Assembly: GCF_006717095.1 (NCBI RefSeq) | Contig: NZ_VFQE01000001.1 | Location: 2,852,001-2,916,000 of the forward strand | DNA from: Blastococcus colisei | GTDB lineage: Bacteria > Actinomycetota > Actinomycetes > Mycobacteriales > Geodermatophilaceae | Direction of reading: 5' to 3' | DNA: 64,000 nt | In this document: piece by piece, positions 30,315-37,496 of the stretch | Numbering within the stretch: position 1 is the stretch's first letter | How the letters are laid out: each line of letters begins with the position of its first letter | Program-made: the position numbers and the translations under genes | Notes under the pieces: model-generated | The model's database searches: none | The model's input: the letters and a program-made list of their open reading frames with translations, nothing else | What the model was told of the DNA's origin: nothing

Positions 30315-30818
30315 TCACCGCCAGAGCGGCACCCACCCCGGCACCCAGTCGGGCACGCCCATCACGTGCAGGGCGACGACGAGGATGCCGTAGACGAACG
30401 CCGCCGTGGCCGCGGCGAGCAGCACCCGCACCCACACCGGCCGGGCGCTCACCCAGTCGGTCCAGTGCTTGACGTGCTTCTTGGTGAACTCCAGGAGCCG
30501 CTCGGCCCACAGGAATTCGCTGGCCAGGACGAAGAGGCCGGCGATCACCGTGAGCCAGCCCGGTCCCGGCAGCGGGATCGTCGCCAGGCCGAGCGCGACG
30601 ATCAGCCCGCCGACGATGCCGACGCACAACCGATAGGCCTGGTCGACGGCCCGACGAACCGCCAGTCGACGCCGCCAGCGCGTCTCGGCCACCCGCTGAC
30701 GCAGGCTGTGCGTGTCGTCGGCGTCGTACCGGGCGCGGCGCTCCGCCGACGTCTCCCGATGGTCGGCCGAGTCCGGGATCGGACGTACCGGCGCGGCCGC
30801 CGTCCTCTGTTCGCTCAG
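30315..30818 (-). CDS. PGPGW-type small membrane protein (TIGR02611-like)
   Basis: Two hydrophobic helices around the signature IPLPGPGWLTVIAGLFVLASEF, then a short cytosolic loop and a further helix (VRVLLAAATAAFVYGILVV). I place the start at CTG 30818 (LSEQRTAAAP...), because CAGG lies 7 nt upstream and the CTG overlaps the anti-sigma TGA as CTGA, the same overlap geometry as the neighbours; this gives 167 residues. A GTG at 30692 giving 125 residues is the conservative alternative. Third gene of the sigma/anti-sigma operon; function unknown. Confidence 0.75.
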   Translation of the reverse strand: MSEQRTAAAPVRPIPDSADHRETSAERRARYDADDTHSLRQRVAETRWRRRLAVRRAVDQAYRLCVGIVGGLIVALGLATIPLPGPGWLTVIAGLFVLASEFLWAERLLEFTKKHVKHWTDWVSARPVWVRVLLAAATAAFVYGILVVALHVMGVPDWVPGWVPLWR

Positions 30819-31606
30819 CTGGTCACCTGCCCGGTCGCCACGACCTCCGTCGGTGTCGACGGAGCCTCCCGACCGGGCTCGAGACTGATGGCGAAGCTGG
30901 TGAAGTCGTCGAGACCGGCCAGCCCGGAGCCTACGGTTTTCAGCTCGATCTGTGACCGCTCCACGTCGAAGGTTCCGAGCGGATTCGTCTCGTCGCCGTC
31001 GAGGCCCCACAGGACGTACGTCGTGGACGCGGTCTCGTTCTCGGACAGCCCGTAGCTCACCACCTGCACCTCCTCGCCCCGGGGCACCACCGTGGCGACC
31101 GGGCGACCGTCGGCCCCCAGAGACGTGACCGTCGTCCCGTCCGGACTCAGCAGCGCGGCCATGGCCTTGCTCTGCTCGGCGACCTGCGCCTGCAGGTCCC
31201 GCCGGTCGGAGTTGAGTGCCACGTTCCACAGCCCCAGACCGACCACTGCCGCCACGGCCGCGGCCACGAGGGTGATCGCCAACGGGCGCCGCCGGGCAGC
31301 CGGTACGCCCGGGGCAACCGGAACCAGCCGCGGGACCTCGGCCTGCCGTGGCGGGACGGGCGGCCGCTGCACCTGCTCGGTGGCCTGCACCGCGGCGGCC
31401 AACCGCACGCGCAGCGCCTCGGAGGGTTCGGCCTGGGGCAGGTCCGCGGCCATCGCCCCCATCACCTCCGTGGTCTCCGCAACGGTCTCCGCGCACCGGG
31501 CGCAGCCGGACAGATGCCGGGTGAACTCGGTCTCGTCCTCGGGCTCGAGCGCATGCAACGCCCAGCCCACGGCGAGCTCGTCGAAGCGCTCGTGGTCCGC
31601 GGTCAT
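30815..31606 (-). CDS. Anti-sigma factor (RskA-like)
   Basis: 263 residues. N-terminal anti-sigma domain with the zinc-finger-like H-x3-C-x2-C in RHLSGCARC (about 30-38), one membrane helix (about 112-135, [20 protein letters not shown]), and an extracytoplasmic RskA C-terminal domain with VVSYGLSENETASTTYVLWG and FAISLEPGREAPSTPTEVVA. It should hold the upstream ECF sigma factor at the membrane and release it on regulated proteolysis. ATG overlaps the sigma stop (ATGA). Confidence 0.9.
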   Translation of the reverse strand: MTADHERFDELAVGWALHALEPEDETEFTRHLSGCARCAETVAETTEVMGAMAADLPQAEPSEALRVRLAAAVQATEQVQRPPVPPRQAEVPRLVPVAPGVPAARRRPLAITLVAAAVAAVVGLGLWNVALNSDRRDLQAQVAEQSKAMAALLSPDGTTVTSLGADGRPVATVVPRGEEVQVVSYGLSENETASTTYVLWGLDGDETNPLGTFDVERSQIELKTVGSGLAGLDDFTSFAISLEPGREAPSTPTEVVATGQVTS

Positions 31607-32253
31607 CGCGAGTCCTCCGTCGACGAGATGGTGTCCAGGGCACTGTTGCCGGCGGGTCCGCCGAGCTCCTGCTTGAGCCGGCGCATCCCGGCGAGCATCC
31701 GGGTCTTGACGGTGCCGAGCGGGGTGCCGGTGAGCGCGGCCACCTCCCGCTGGGTGTACCCGCCGTAGTAGGCGAGGGTCAGCGCCTCGCGCTGCGGCTG
31801 GGAGAGCAGGCCCATCGCCGTCCGCACCTGTTCGGCGACCACCCGGGACCAGGCGTCGTCCTCGACGTCGCGCGTCGCGGTGGGCGCGTCCAGCGCCATC
31901 TCGTCCTCCGCCTGCGCCTGTCGGCGGCGCTGGGATTCCTCGCGACGTACGGAGTCCACTGCCTTGTGGTGGACGACGGCCAGCAGCCACGAGGCCACGC
32001 TGCCCCGTCCCCGGTCGAACGCCGCCGGATCGCGCCACACGCTGAGGAAAACCTCCTGCAGCACGTCCTCGGCCAGGGCGTCGTCGCCCAGGATCCGGCG
32101 GGCCAGCGCGAACGCGGGCCGACGGAACCGTTCGTAGAGGTCGTCGATGGCGCTGCGGTCCCCCGCCCGGATCCGACGCATGACGTCGGCGTCCCCGGCG
32201 GTGTCCTCAGATCGCCGCGGCGGGGAGGTCACAGCTCCCATGATCACACGCAT
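31603..32253 (-). CDS. ECF sigma factor (SigK-like)
   Basis: 216 residues from ATG 32253 (GGGAG 10 nt upstream; ATG 32241 is an alternative). Region 2 covers FALARRILGDDALAEDVLQEVF and SVASWLLAVVHHKAVDSVRR; region 4 is LLSQPQREALTLAYYGGYTQREVAALTGTPLGTVKTR. The pairing with an RskA-like anti-sigma points to the SigK group. Such operons are normally autoregulated; the repeated ACGGTTCAC upstream may be part of that. Its open frame to 32994 is not coding upstream of the start. Confidence 0.9.
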   Translation of the reverse strand: MRVIMGAVTSPPRRSEDTAGDADVMRRIRAGDRSAIDDLYERFRRPAFALARRILGDDALAEDVLQEVFLSVWRDPAAFDRGRGSVASWLLAVVHHKAVDSVRREESQRRRQAQAEDEMALDAPTATRDVEDDAWSRVVAEQVRTAMGLLSQPQREALTLAYYGGYTQREVAALTGTPLGTVKTRMLAGMRRLKQELGGPAGNSALDTISSTEDSR

Positions 32254-32436
32254 CGTTCGGGCGCTCCCGCCCCAACGGTTCACTCCCGGTGCGATGCGAC
32301 GGTTCACCGGTGCCCCGCCCGGGCATGGCAGAGAGGGCCAGCAGCATCGACTCGTGGCGCCCGTGTGACGGGTGTGACGGATGTGAAGGAAGTGCAATGC
32401 GACGTCACTCCGAGAACCGACGGTCGTTGACCTGAC
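32254..32436. promoter_or_regulatory. Divergent control region, sigma operon / SsgA-like gene
   Basis: 183 nt. It contains two copies of ACGGTTCAC (32275-32283 and 32299-32307, starts 24 nt apart). On the minus strand these read GTGAACCGT, and GAAC is the typical ECF -35 core. It also contains three 9-bp units described in a separate entry. Confidence 0.5.
32364..32390 (-). promoter_or_regulatory. Candidate MtrA-type 9-bp direct repeats
   Basis: On the minus strand the sequence reads TTCACATCC, GTCACACCC, GTCACACGG: three contiguous 9-bp units sharing TCACA. This resembles the direct repeats (GTCACAgcg-like) reported for the response regulator MtrA in mycobacteria. It ends 46 nt before the SsgA-like start. 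Assignment to MtrA is inference. Confidence 0.45.
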
Positions 32437-32904
32437 ATGCGCAGCGGTTGGACCCCCGGGTACTCGTCCCCCCTCACCCTCCAGCTGGTCGGTCCGCAGT
32501 CGTGGACCGAGGTACCGGCATTGCTCTGCTACGACGCGGCCGACCCGTTCGCCGTCCGCATCGCCTTCGGCGACGTCGGCGACGAGAACGGTGTCGTCGA
32601 CCTCGACGAGGGCGGTATCGCCTGGCTGCTGAGCCGCGAGCTGCTCCAGGCCGGTCTCCAGGCCCCCACCGGCGACGGCGACGTCCGGCTGTGGCCGGCG
32701 TACGGGGCCACCGACGTGCTGTTCCTCCACCTGCGCGCCCCCTCGGGCGAGGCGCTGTTCGAGCTGTCGCGGGCGACCGTGGCCGCCTTCCTCCGGCACA
32801 CCGAGGCACTGGTCCCCTCGGGTTCGGAGAGCGGGCTGCTCGACCTCGACGACGAGCTGCACGTGCTGCTCTCCAACGGTGGGGCGGACCCATCGGGCCG
32901 CTGA
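32437..32904 (+). CDS. SsgA-like (SALP) sporulation/cell-division protein
   Basis: 155 residues. The family pattern is clear: ALLCYDAADPFAVRIAF, then IAWLLSRELLQAGL, GDGDVRLWP, HLRAPSGEALFELS, VAAFLRHTEALVPSGSE and LDLDDELHVLLS. SsgA-like proteins are restricted to morphologically complex actinobacteria; SsgB recruits FtsZ at septation sites. Which paralogue this is cannot be told from sequence. It stands alone between the sigma operon and a tRNA cluster. Confidence 0.88.
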   Translation: MRSGWTPGYSSPLTLQLVGPQSWTEVPALLCYDAADPFAVRIAFGDVGDENGVVDLDEGGIAWLLSRELLQAGLQAPTGDGDVRLWPAYGATDVLFLHLRAPSGEALFELSRATVAAFLRHTEALVPSGSESGLLDLDDELHVLLSNGGADPSGR

Positions 32905-32958
32905 CCAGCGGTTTCGGTCCCCGACCCCTCTCCGGGACGGCCGCTGGGACCCCCCTGC

Positions 32959-32987
32959 TTGGAGGGCTCGAGGGCGTCGGTTAGAGT
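32959..32987 (+). promoter_or_regulatory. Promoter of the Gly-Cys-Val tRNA cluster
   Basis: TTGGAG (32959-32964) and TAGAGT (32982-32987) are spaced by 17 bp, close to the sigma-70/HrdB consensus. The tRNA begins at 33000, so transcription should start a few bases upstream of it. Confidence 0.75.
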
Positions 32988-32999
32988 TCTCCACGCAAC

Positions 33000-33072
33000 G
33001 CGGACGTGGCTCAGCTGGTAGAGCATCACCTTGCCAAGGTGAGGGTCGCGGGTTCGAATCCCGTCGTCCGCT
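33000..33072 (+). tRNA. tRNA-Gly (GCC)
   Basis: 73 nt. Acceptor GCGGACG/CGTCCGC, discriminator T. The anticodon arm CACCT TGCCAAG GTGAG has anticodon GCC. T-arm CGGGTTCGAATCCCG intact. First of three tRNAs behind one strong promoter. Confidence 0.95.
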
Positions 33073-33113
33073 CGGAACCTCGGGCGCTGGTCGAGAGACT
33101 GGCGCCCGCGTGC

Positions 33114-33184
33114 GGTGGAGTGGCCGAGAGGCGAGGCAACGGCCTGCAAAGCCGTCTACACGGGTTCAAATCCCGTCTCCACCT
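33114..33184 (+). tRNA. tRNA-Cys (GCA)
   Basis: 71 nt. Acceptor GGTGGAG/CTCCACC with discriminator T, as required for Cys identity. The anticodon loop CTGCAAA gives GCA. T-loop TTCAAAT. Second in the cluster, 41 nt after tRNA-Gly. Confidence 0.95.
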
Positions 33185-33238
33185 CGTCTCCTCTGCGGAG
33201 CACGAGCGCGGAGGAGGGTCCGGTCGCGAGGCCGGAAC

Positions 33239-33310
33239 GGGCGATTGGCGCAGCGGTAGCGCGCTTCCCTGACACGGAAGAGGTCACTGGTTCGATCCCA
33301 GTATCGCCCA
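33239..33310 (+). tRNA. tRNA-Val (GAC)
   Basis: 72 nt. Acceptor GGGCGAT/ATCGCCC and T-arm are nearly those of the tRNA-Val(CAC) at 30187-30258, but the loop CTGACAC gives anticodon GAC. Last of the cluster. Confidence 0.95.
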
Positions 33311-33317
33311 CCAGCTC

Positions 33318-33342
33318 AGCCCCAGGTCACCGACCTGGGGCT
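33318..33342 (+). terminator. Terminator of the tRNA cluster
   Basis: An 11-bp perfect stem (33318-33328 with 33332-33342) has loop ACC and is followed by TTTCGCTGTT, 8 nt after the tRNA-Val end. Confidence 0.8.
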
Positions 33343-33368
33343 TTCGCTGTTCGTGGGGGCGGGAGCGC

Positions 33369-33581
33369 TCAGCGCCGCCAGTTCTGGTTCCGCCTCCAGT
33401 GCAGCGCGATCATGATCTGCAGCGCGGCGACCACGGCGAACATCCCGTGCACGACCGGGTTGACGTCCACGTACAGGAACAACAGGACCGTGATCCCCAC
33501 CGGGACGACCACCAGCGCGGTCCAGGTGCCGACCTGCGCCCGGCACACCTCCGGGGCCGGAGCGGACCGGGTACCGGTCAT
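33369..33581 (-). CDS. Small two-helix membrane protein
   Basis: 70 residues, no family recognised. Two hydrophobic helices (about 20-38 [19 protein letters not shown] and 42-60 [18 protein letters not shown]) end in a basic RRNQNWRR tail. ATG overlaps the coaE stop (ATGA), so it is probably expressed with coaE. Confidence 0.65.
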   Translation of the reverse strand: MTGTRSAPAPEVCRAQVGTWTALVVVPVGITVLLFLYVDVNPVVHGMFAVVAALQIMIALHWRRNQNWRR

Positions 33582-34174
33582 CCCGTCACCGGGGGCACGT
33601 GGTCGGCCCAGAACCGGTCGACCTGCTCCTCGAGCTGCTCCCGGGTCCCGCTGTTGTCCAGGACGACGTCGGCGACCGCCTGACGCTCCTCGTCGGAGGC
33701 CTGGGCAGCCATCCGGGCCCGCGCATCCTCGGCCGTGAGGCCCCGCTGGACGAGCCGGGCCACGCGAACGGCCGGATCGGCCTCCACCACCAGGACCAGG
33801 TCGTAGGAGGGCGCCTGGCCGGTCTCCACCAACAGCGGCACGTCGTGCACGACGACGGCGTCCGGCGGGGCGGCCCCGGCGAGCTCGGTGGCGCGGGCAC
33901 GGACCAGGGGATGCACGATCCCGTCGAGTCGCTTCCGAGCGTCCGCGTCGGTGAAGACGACCGCGGCCAGCGCGGTCCGGTCGAGGGCGCCGTCGGCGGC
34001 CAGCACATCGTCCCCGAACGCCTCCGCGACCGCCGCGAGTCCCGGGGTGCCCGGCTCGAGCACCTCGCGGGCGATCCGGTCGGCATCGACGATCACCGCG
34101 CCCCGGGCGGCCAGCAGAGCCGAGACCGTGCTCTTGCCGGACCCGATCCCGCCGGTCAGTCCGATGCGCGTCAC
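33578..34174 (-). CDS. coaE: Dephospho-CoA kinase
   Basis: 198 residues; last step of coenzyme A synthesis. P-loop [12 protein letters not shown] at the N-terminus, then [13 protein letters not shown] and the lid region [18 protein letters not shown] at 34174 is chosen because the P-loop then sits at the usual position. M. tuberculosis CoaE carries an extra C-terminal domain; this one ends at the kinase. Confidence 0.95.
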   Translation of the reverse strand: MTRIGLTGGIGSGKSTVSALLAARGAVIVDADRIAREVLEPGTPGLAAVAEAFGDDVLAADGALDRTALAAVVFTDADARKRLDGIVHPLVRARATELAGAAPPDAVVVHDVPLLVETGQAPSYDLVLVVEADPAVRVARLVQRGLTAEDARARMAAQASDEERQAVADVVLDNSGTREQLEEQVDRFWADHVPPVTG

Positions 34175-34257
34175 GACCGGACAGTAGTTGGCCAGCCGGG
34201 GGCGCCTCGAACGCGCAAGGTCACGGCCGGATAACACCCGCACGTCCCGTCCGGCGC

Positions 34258-34284
34258 GTCGCACCAGTCACACGCGTCACGCGC
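34258..34284 (+). promoter_or_regulatory. Candidate MtrA-type 9-bp direct repeats, second site
   Basis: The plus strand reads GTCGCACCA, GTCACACGC, GTCACGCGC, three contiguous 9-bp units with the GTCAC core. It ends 50 nt before ATG 34335, the same distance as the site before the SsgA-like gene, though in the opposite orientation. Function is inferred only. Confidence 0.4.
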
Positions 34285-34334
34285 ATAACGTCCGCCTCGG
34301 CGATCTTCCCCCGCCGAGAGAGGCAGAACCCGAC

Positions 34335-34610
34335 ATGTCCCGTACCACCGCTGACGCATCCCCCTCGACGCGCGCCGCCCGCCGGCAGGGCGCCGGCCGT
34401 CACCGCCTGGGCTCGGCCGCCGGGGTCCGCTGCGACGACATCCCCGCCGTCCGCGAGCGCATGCAGTTCCAGCGTCCCGCCTCGCCGCGACGCAACACCT
34501 TCCTGCAGTGGCTCTTCCAGGCCCCGCCCGCCGGCCGCCACACCTGGACCTTCCTCGCCGGTTCCGGTGGTCGTCCGCGCACCGCCTTCGCGATCATCCT
34601 CAGCCTCTGA
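34335..34610 (+). CDS. Small basic protein of unknown function
   Basis: 91 residues from ATG 34335, rich in Arg, Ala and Pro, with a hydrophobic stretch NTFLQWLFQAPPAG and the end AFAIILSL. I recognise no family. Evidence for a gene: its own upstream region with ordered repeats, divergence from coaE, and a strong hairpin starting 10 nt after the stop. The ribosome site is weak. Confidence 0.5.
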   Translation: MSRTTADASPSTRAARRQGAGRHRLGSAAGVRCDDIPAVRERMQFQRPASPRRNTFLQWLFQAPPAGRHTWTFLAGSGGRPRTAFAIILSL

Positions 34611-34620
34611 AGAACGCGAG

Positions 34621-34649
34621 AGGCCCCACGGACGACGTCCGTGGGGCCT
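34621..34649 (+). terminator. Terminator of the 34335-34610 gene
   Basis: A near-perfect palindrome (AGGCCCCACGGAC with its complement, centre 34635) is followed by TTCGTGT. It starts 10 nt after the stop codon. Confidence 0.8.
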
Positions 34650-34672
34650 GTTCGTGTGCCTGAGAAGGCGGT

Positions 34673-34719
34673 GAACCACGGAGGCCCAGAACCGGATCGG
34701 TTCTGGGCCTCCGTGGTTC
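34673..34719. terminator. Bidirectional terminator, 22-bp perfect stem
   Basis: 34673-34694 is exactly complementary to 34698-34719 with a 3-nt centre (GAT). It ends 13 nt before the rpsA stop codon region and therefore most likely terminates rpsA on minus and backs up the plus-strand terminator just before it. Confidence 0.85.
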
Positions 34720-34732
34720 AGAGCACTACTGC

Positions 34733-36202
34733 TCACTCACCGCCGGCGAGCTTGGCCCGCAGCGCGGCCAGGGCCTCGTCGCTGGCCAGCGTGCCGCCAC
34801 CGGTGGCCGGGACGTCCGGGCCGGCGGCGTCGTCGCTGGAGTAGCTGCCGCCGGCAGCGGCCTCGGCGTCGGCCTCCTTCGCCGCGGCGATCTGCTTGCG
34901 GTGCGCCTCGAAGCGGGCCTGGGCCTCGGCGTACTGCCGCTCCCACTCCTCGCGCTGCGCGTCGAAGCCCTCGCGCCACTCGCCGGTGTCGGCGTCGAAG
35001 CCCTCAGGGTAGAGGTAGTTGCCCTCGGCGTCGTAGGACGCGGCCATGCCGTAGGCGGCCGGGTCGAACTGCTCCTCGTCGCCGACGACGCCCTCGTTGG
35101 CCTGCTTGAGCGACAGCGAGATGCGGCGGCGGTCCAGGTCGATGTCGATGACCTTGACCAGGATCTCGTCGCCGACCTGCACGACCTGCTCGGGGATCTC
35201 GACGTGGCGCTCGGCCAGCTCGGAGATGTGCACCAGGCCCTCGATGCCCTCGTCGACGCGCACGAACGCACCGAACGGAACGAGCTTGGTGACCTTGCCC
35301 GGGACGACCTGACCGATCTGGTGCGTGCGGGCGAACTGACGCCACGGGTCCTCCTGCGTCGCCTTCAGCGACAGGGAGACCCGCTCGCGGTCCAGGTCGA
35401 CGTCGAGGACCTCGACGGTGACCTCCTGGCCGACCTCGACGACCTCGGACGGGTGGTCGATGTGCTTCCAGGACAGCTCGGAGACGTGCACCAGACCGTC
35501 GACGCCACCCAGGTCCACGAACGCACCGAAGTTGACGATCGAGGAGACGACGCCCGTACGGACCTGACCCTTGGCGAGCTTGTTGAGGAACTCGCTGCGG
35601 ACCTCGGACTGCGTCTGCTCGAGCCACTGGCGGCGGGAGAGGACGACGTTGTTGCGGTTCTTGTCGAGCTCGATGATCTTCGCCTCGAGCTCGCGGCCCA
35701 CGTAGGGCTGCAGGTCGCGGACGCGGCGCATCTCGACCAGCGAGGCGGGGAGGAACCCACGCAGGCCGATGTCCAGGATGAGGCCACCCTTGACGACCTC
35801 GATGACGGTGCCGGTGACGACCTCGTCGGCTTCCTTCTTGGCCTCGATCGTGCCCCAGGCGCGCTCGTACTGTGCGCGCTTCTTGGAGAGGATCAGCCGC
35901 CCTTCCTTGTCCTCCTTCTGGAGGACCAGGGCTTCCACCTCGTCGCCGACGCTGACGACCTCGTTGGGGTCGACGTCGTGCTTGATGGAGAGCTCGCGCG
36001 AGGGGATGACGCCCTCGGTCTTGTAGCCGATGTCCAGCAGCACCTCGTCCCGGTCGACCTTGACGATGACGCCTTCGACGATGTCGCCATCGTTGAAGTA
36101 CTTGATCGTCTGGTCGATGGCCGCGAGGAAGTCCTCGGCGGAACCGATGTCGTTGACGGCGACCTGGGGGGTGCTGGAAGGACGGACCTGAGTGGAGGTC
36201 AT
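34733..36202 (-). CDS. rpsA: 30S ribosomal protein S1
   Basis: 489 residues with four S1 RNA-binding domains: about 38-107 ([21 protein letters not shown]), 124-190 ([19 protein letters not shown]), 211-280 ([20 protein letters not shown]) and 295-366 ([20 protein letters not shown]). The C-terminal 110 residues are acidic, Ala/Gly-rich and low-complexity, as in other actinobacteria. ATG 36202 begins [10 protein letters not shown]. The open frame to 37432 is antisense to the methyltransferase and is rejected. Mono-cistronic, divergent from the methyltransferase. Confidence 0.96.
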   Translation of the reverse strand: MTSTQVRPSSTPQVAVNDIGSAEDFLAAIDQTIKYFNDGDIVEGVIVKVDRDEVLLDIGYKTEGVIPSRELSIKHDVDPNEVVSVGDEVEALVLQKEDKEGRLILSKKRAQYERAWGTIEAKKEADEVVTGTVIEVVKGGLILDIGLRGFLPASLVEMRRVRDLQPYVGRELEAKIIELDKNRNNVVLSRRQWLEQTQSEVRSEFLNKLAKGQVRTGVVSSIVNFGAFVDLGGVDGLVHVSELSWKHIDHPSEVVEVGQEVTVEVLDVDLDRERVSLSLKATQEDPWRQFARTHQIGQVVPGKVTKLVPFGAFVRVDEGIEGLVHISELAERHVEIPEQVVQVGDEILVKVIDIDLDRRRISLSLKQANEGVVGDEEQFDPAAYGMAASYDAEGNYLYPEGFDADTGEWREGFDAQREEWERQYAEAQARFEAHRKQIAAAKEADAEAAAGGSYSSDDAAGPDVPATGGGTLASDEALAALRAKLAGGE

Positions 36203-36421
36203 GTGGTTGGTTGCTCCGGACGGTTTATGCGTAGGGACAGGACGACCCGCGGCCACGCGGCCGCGGGGGTGATCAGCGGGGAGAACCGGCGCAGGCCTTC
36301 CCTGTGGGGAAGAGCACGACAGACCTCTGGCGCATTCCCCATCGTACGGACGACGAGACCGCCGGGTCCACCTGGGTCGGCGGTCGATGAGCACTCCCCC
36401 GCGTGTCACGATCGGCGCGTC
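36203..36421. promoter_or_regulatory. rpsA leader and divergent promoter region
   Basis: 219 nt. A hairpin (CCCGCGGCC 36246-36254 with GGCCGCGGG 36259-36267) lies about 45 nt before the rpsA start and would be in its 5' leader; S1 leaders are often autoregulatory, but that role here is inference. No clear promoter hexamers on either strand. Confidence 0.4.
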
Positions 36422-37264
36422 ATGAGCGAGATCCCGTCGTCCCCGCCGCTGGGCAGCGACGGCTATCCGGCCGCCGGTGGCGTCGCCCGGCGGCCGGCCG
36501 GCGTCGAGGAGTCCGCCCGGGCGAACCGCCGCTGGTGGGACGCGGCGGCTCCGGCGTACCTGACCGAGCACGGCGCCGACCTCGGGGACGCCGACTTCCT
36601 GTGGTGCCCGGAAGGGCTGCGGGAGGCCGATGCGCACCTGCTGGGCGACGTCGCCGGCCGTCGGGTGCTGGAGATCGGCTGCGGTTCGGCGCCCTGTTCC
36701 CGCTGGATGCGCACCGCCGGCGCGGACGTCGTCGCCCTCGACCTGTCCGCCGGGATGCTGGCCCGCGCCGCACAGCTGAACCGCTCCACCGGTATCGACG
36801 TGCCCCTCGTGCAGGGGGAGGTCGGGGCGCTGCCCGTCGCCGACGGGGCCGTGGACGTCGTGTGCTCGGCGTTCGGCGGACTGCCCTTCGTGGCCGACGC
36901 CGAGGGCGCGCTCCGGGAGGTGGCCCGGGTGCTGCGGCCCGGGGGCCGGTTCGTCGCGTCGGTCAACCACCCGATGCGCTGGCCGTTCCCCGACTCCCCC
37001 GATCCCGAGGACCTCCGGGTGGTCTCCTCCTACTTCGACCGCATGCCCTACGTGGAGACCGACGGCGCCGGCCGCGCGGTGTACGTCGAGCACCACCGGA
37101 CGGTCGGCGACTGGGTCCGCGCCGTCGTCGGCGCCGGCCTGCTCATCGAGGACCTGATCGAACCCGAGTGGACGCCCGGCCGGACGCAGAACTGGGGACA
37201 GTGGTCGCCCGAACGCGGCGCGCTCGTGCCCGGCACGCTGATCCTGGTCTGCTCCAGGCCCTGA
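36422..37264 (+). CDS. Class I SAM-dependent methyltransferase
   Basis: 280 residues. After a Pro-rich N-terminus comes [17 protein letters not shown], then the SAM site [15 protein letters not shown], acidic loop [10 protein letters not shown] and motif IV region [14 protein letters not shown]. Methyltransferase_11-type fold. The opening W-W-D-x-x-A-P-x-Y pattern is common in actinobacterial homologues next to rpsA/polA. Substrate unknown. Confidence 0.9.
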   Translation: MSEIPSSPPLGSDGYPAAGGVARRPAGVEESARANRRWWDAAAPAYLTEHGADLGDADFLWCPEGLREADAHLLGDVAGRRVLEIGCGSAPCSRWMRTAGADVVALDLSAGMLARAAQLNRSTGIDVPLVQGEVGALPVADGAVDVVCSAFGGLPFVADAEGALREVARVLRPGGRFVASVNHPMRWPFPDSPDPEDLRVVSSYFDRMPYVETDGAGRAVYVEHHRTVGDWVRAVVGAGLLIEDLIEPEWTPGRTQNWGQWSPERGALVPGTLILVCSRP

Positions 37265-37360
37265 GCCGAGTCCGACGTACCACCTCGCCCCGCCGCCGAA
37301 GAGCAGACTCCCGCCGTCGGCCGGCACGCCCGGGGCCGGCGACCTGGGGAAGGCGAGAAC

Positions 37361-37459
37361 ATGCCGCTGTTCATGGACGTCCGCTTCTGCCTGGTCGAGG
37401 CACCGGACGCCGAGGCTGCGGCCTCGAGCCACCGCATGGCGGCGCTACCCGTGCATGTC
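37361..37459 (+). pseudogene. DUF4242 (nickel-binding-like) gene remnant
   Basis: An ATG with GGGGAAGGCGAG upstream begins MPLFMDV, the canonical N-terminus of DUF4242 proteins, then jumps directly to [13 protein letters not shown], which in intact members lies about 45 residues later. The His-containing middle is missing. The frame then runs without similarity into the 3' end of the AI-2E gene. This is best read as a gene with an internal in-frame deletion and a lost 3' end. The 3' limit given is approximate. Confidence 0.6.
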
Positions 37460-37496
37460 ACCGGACCCCTCGGTACGCCGTCCCCGGCGGGGCGGT

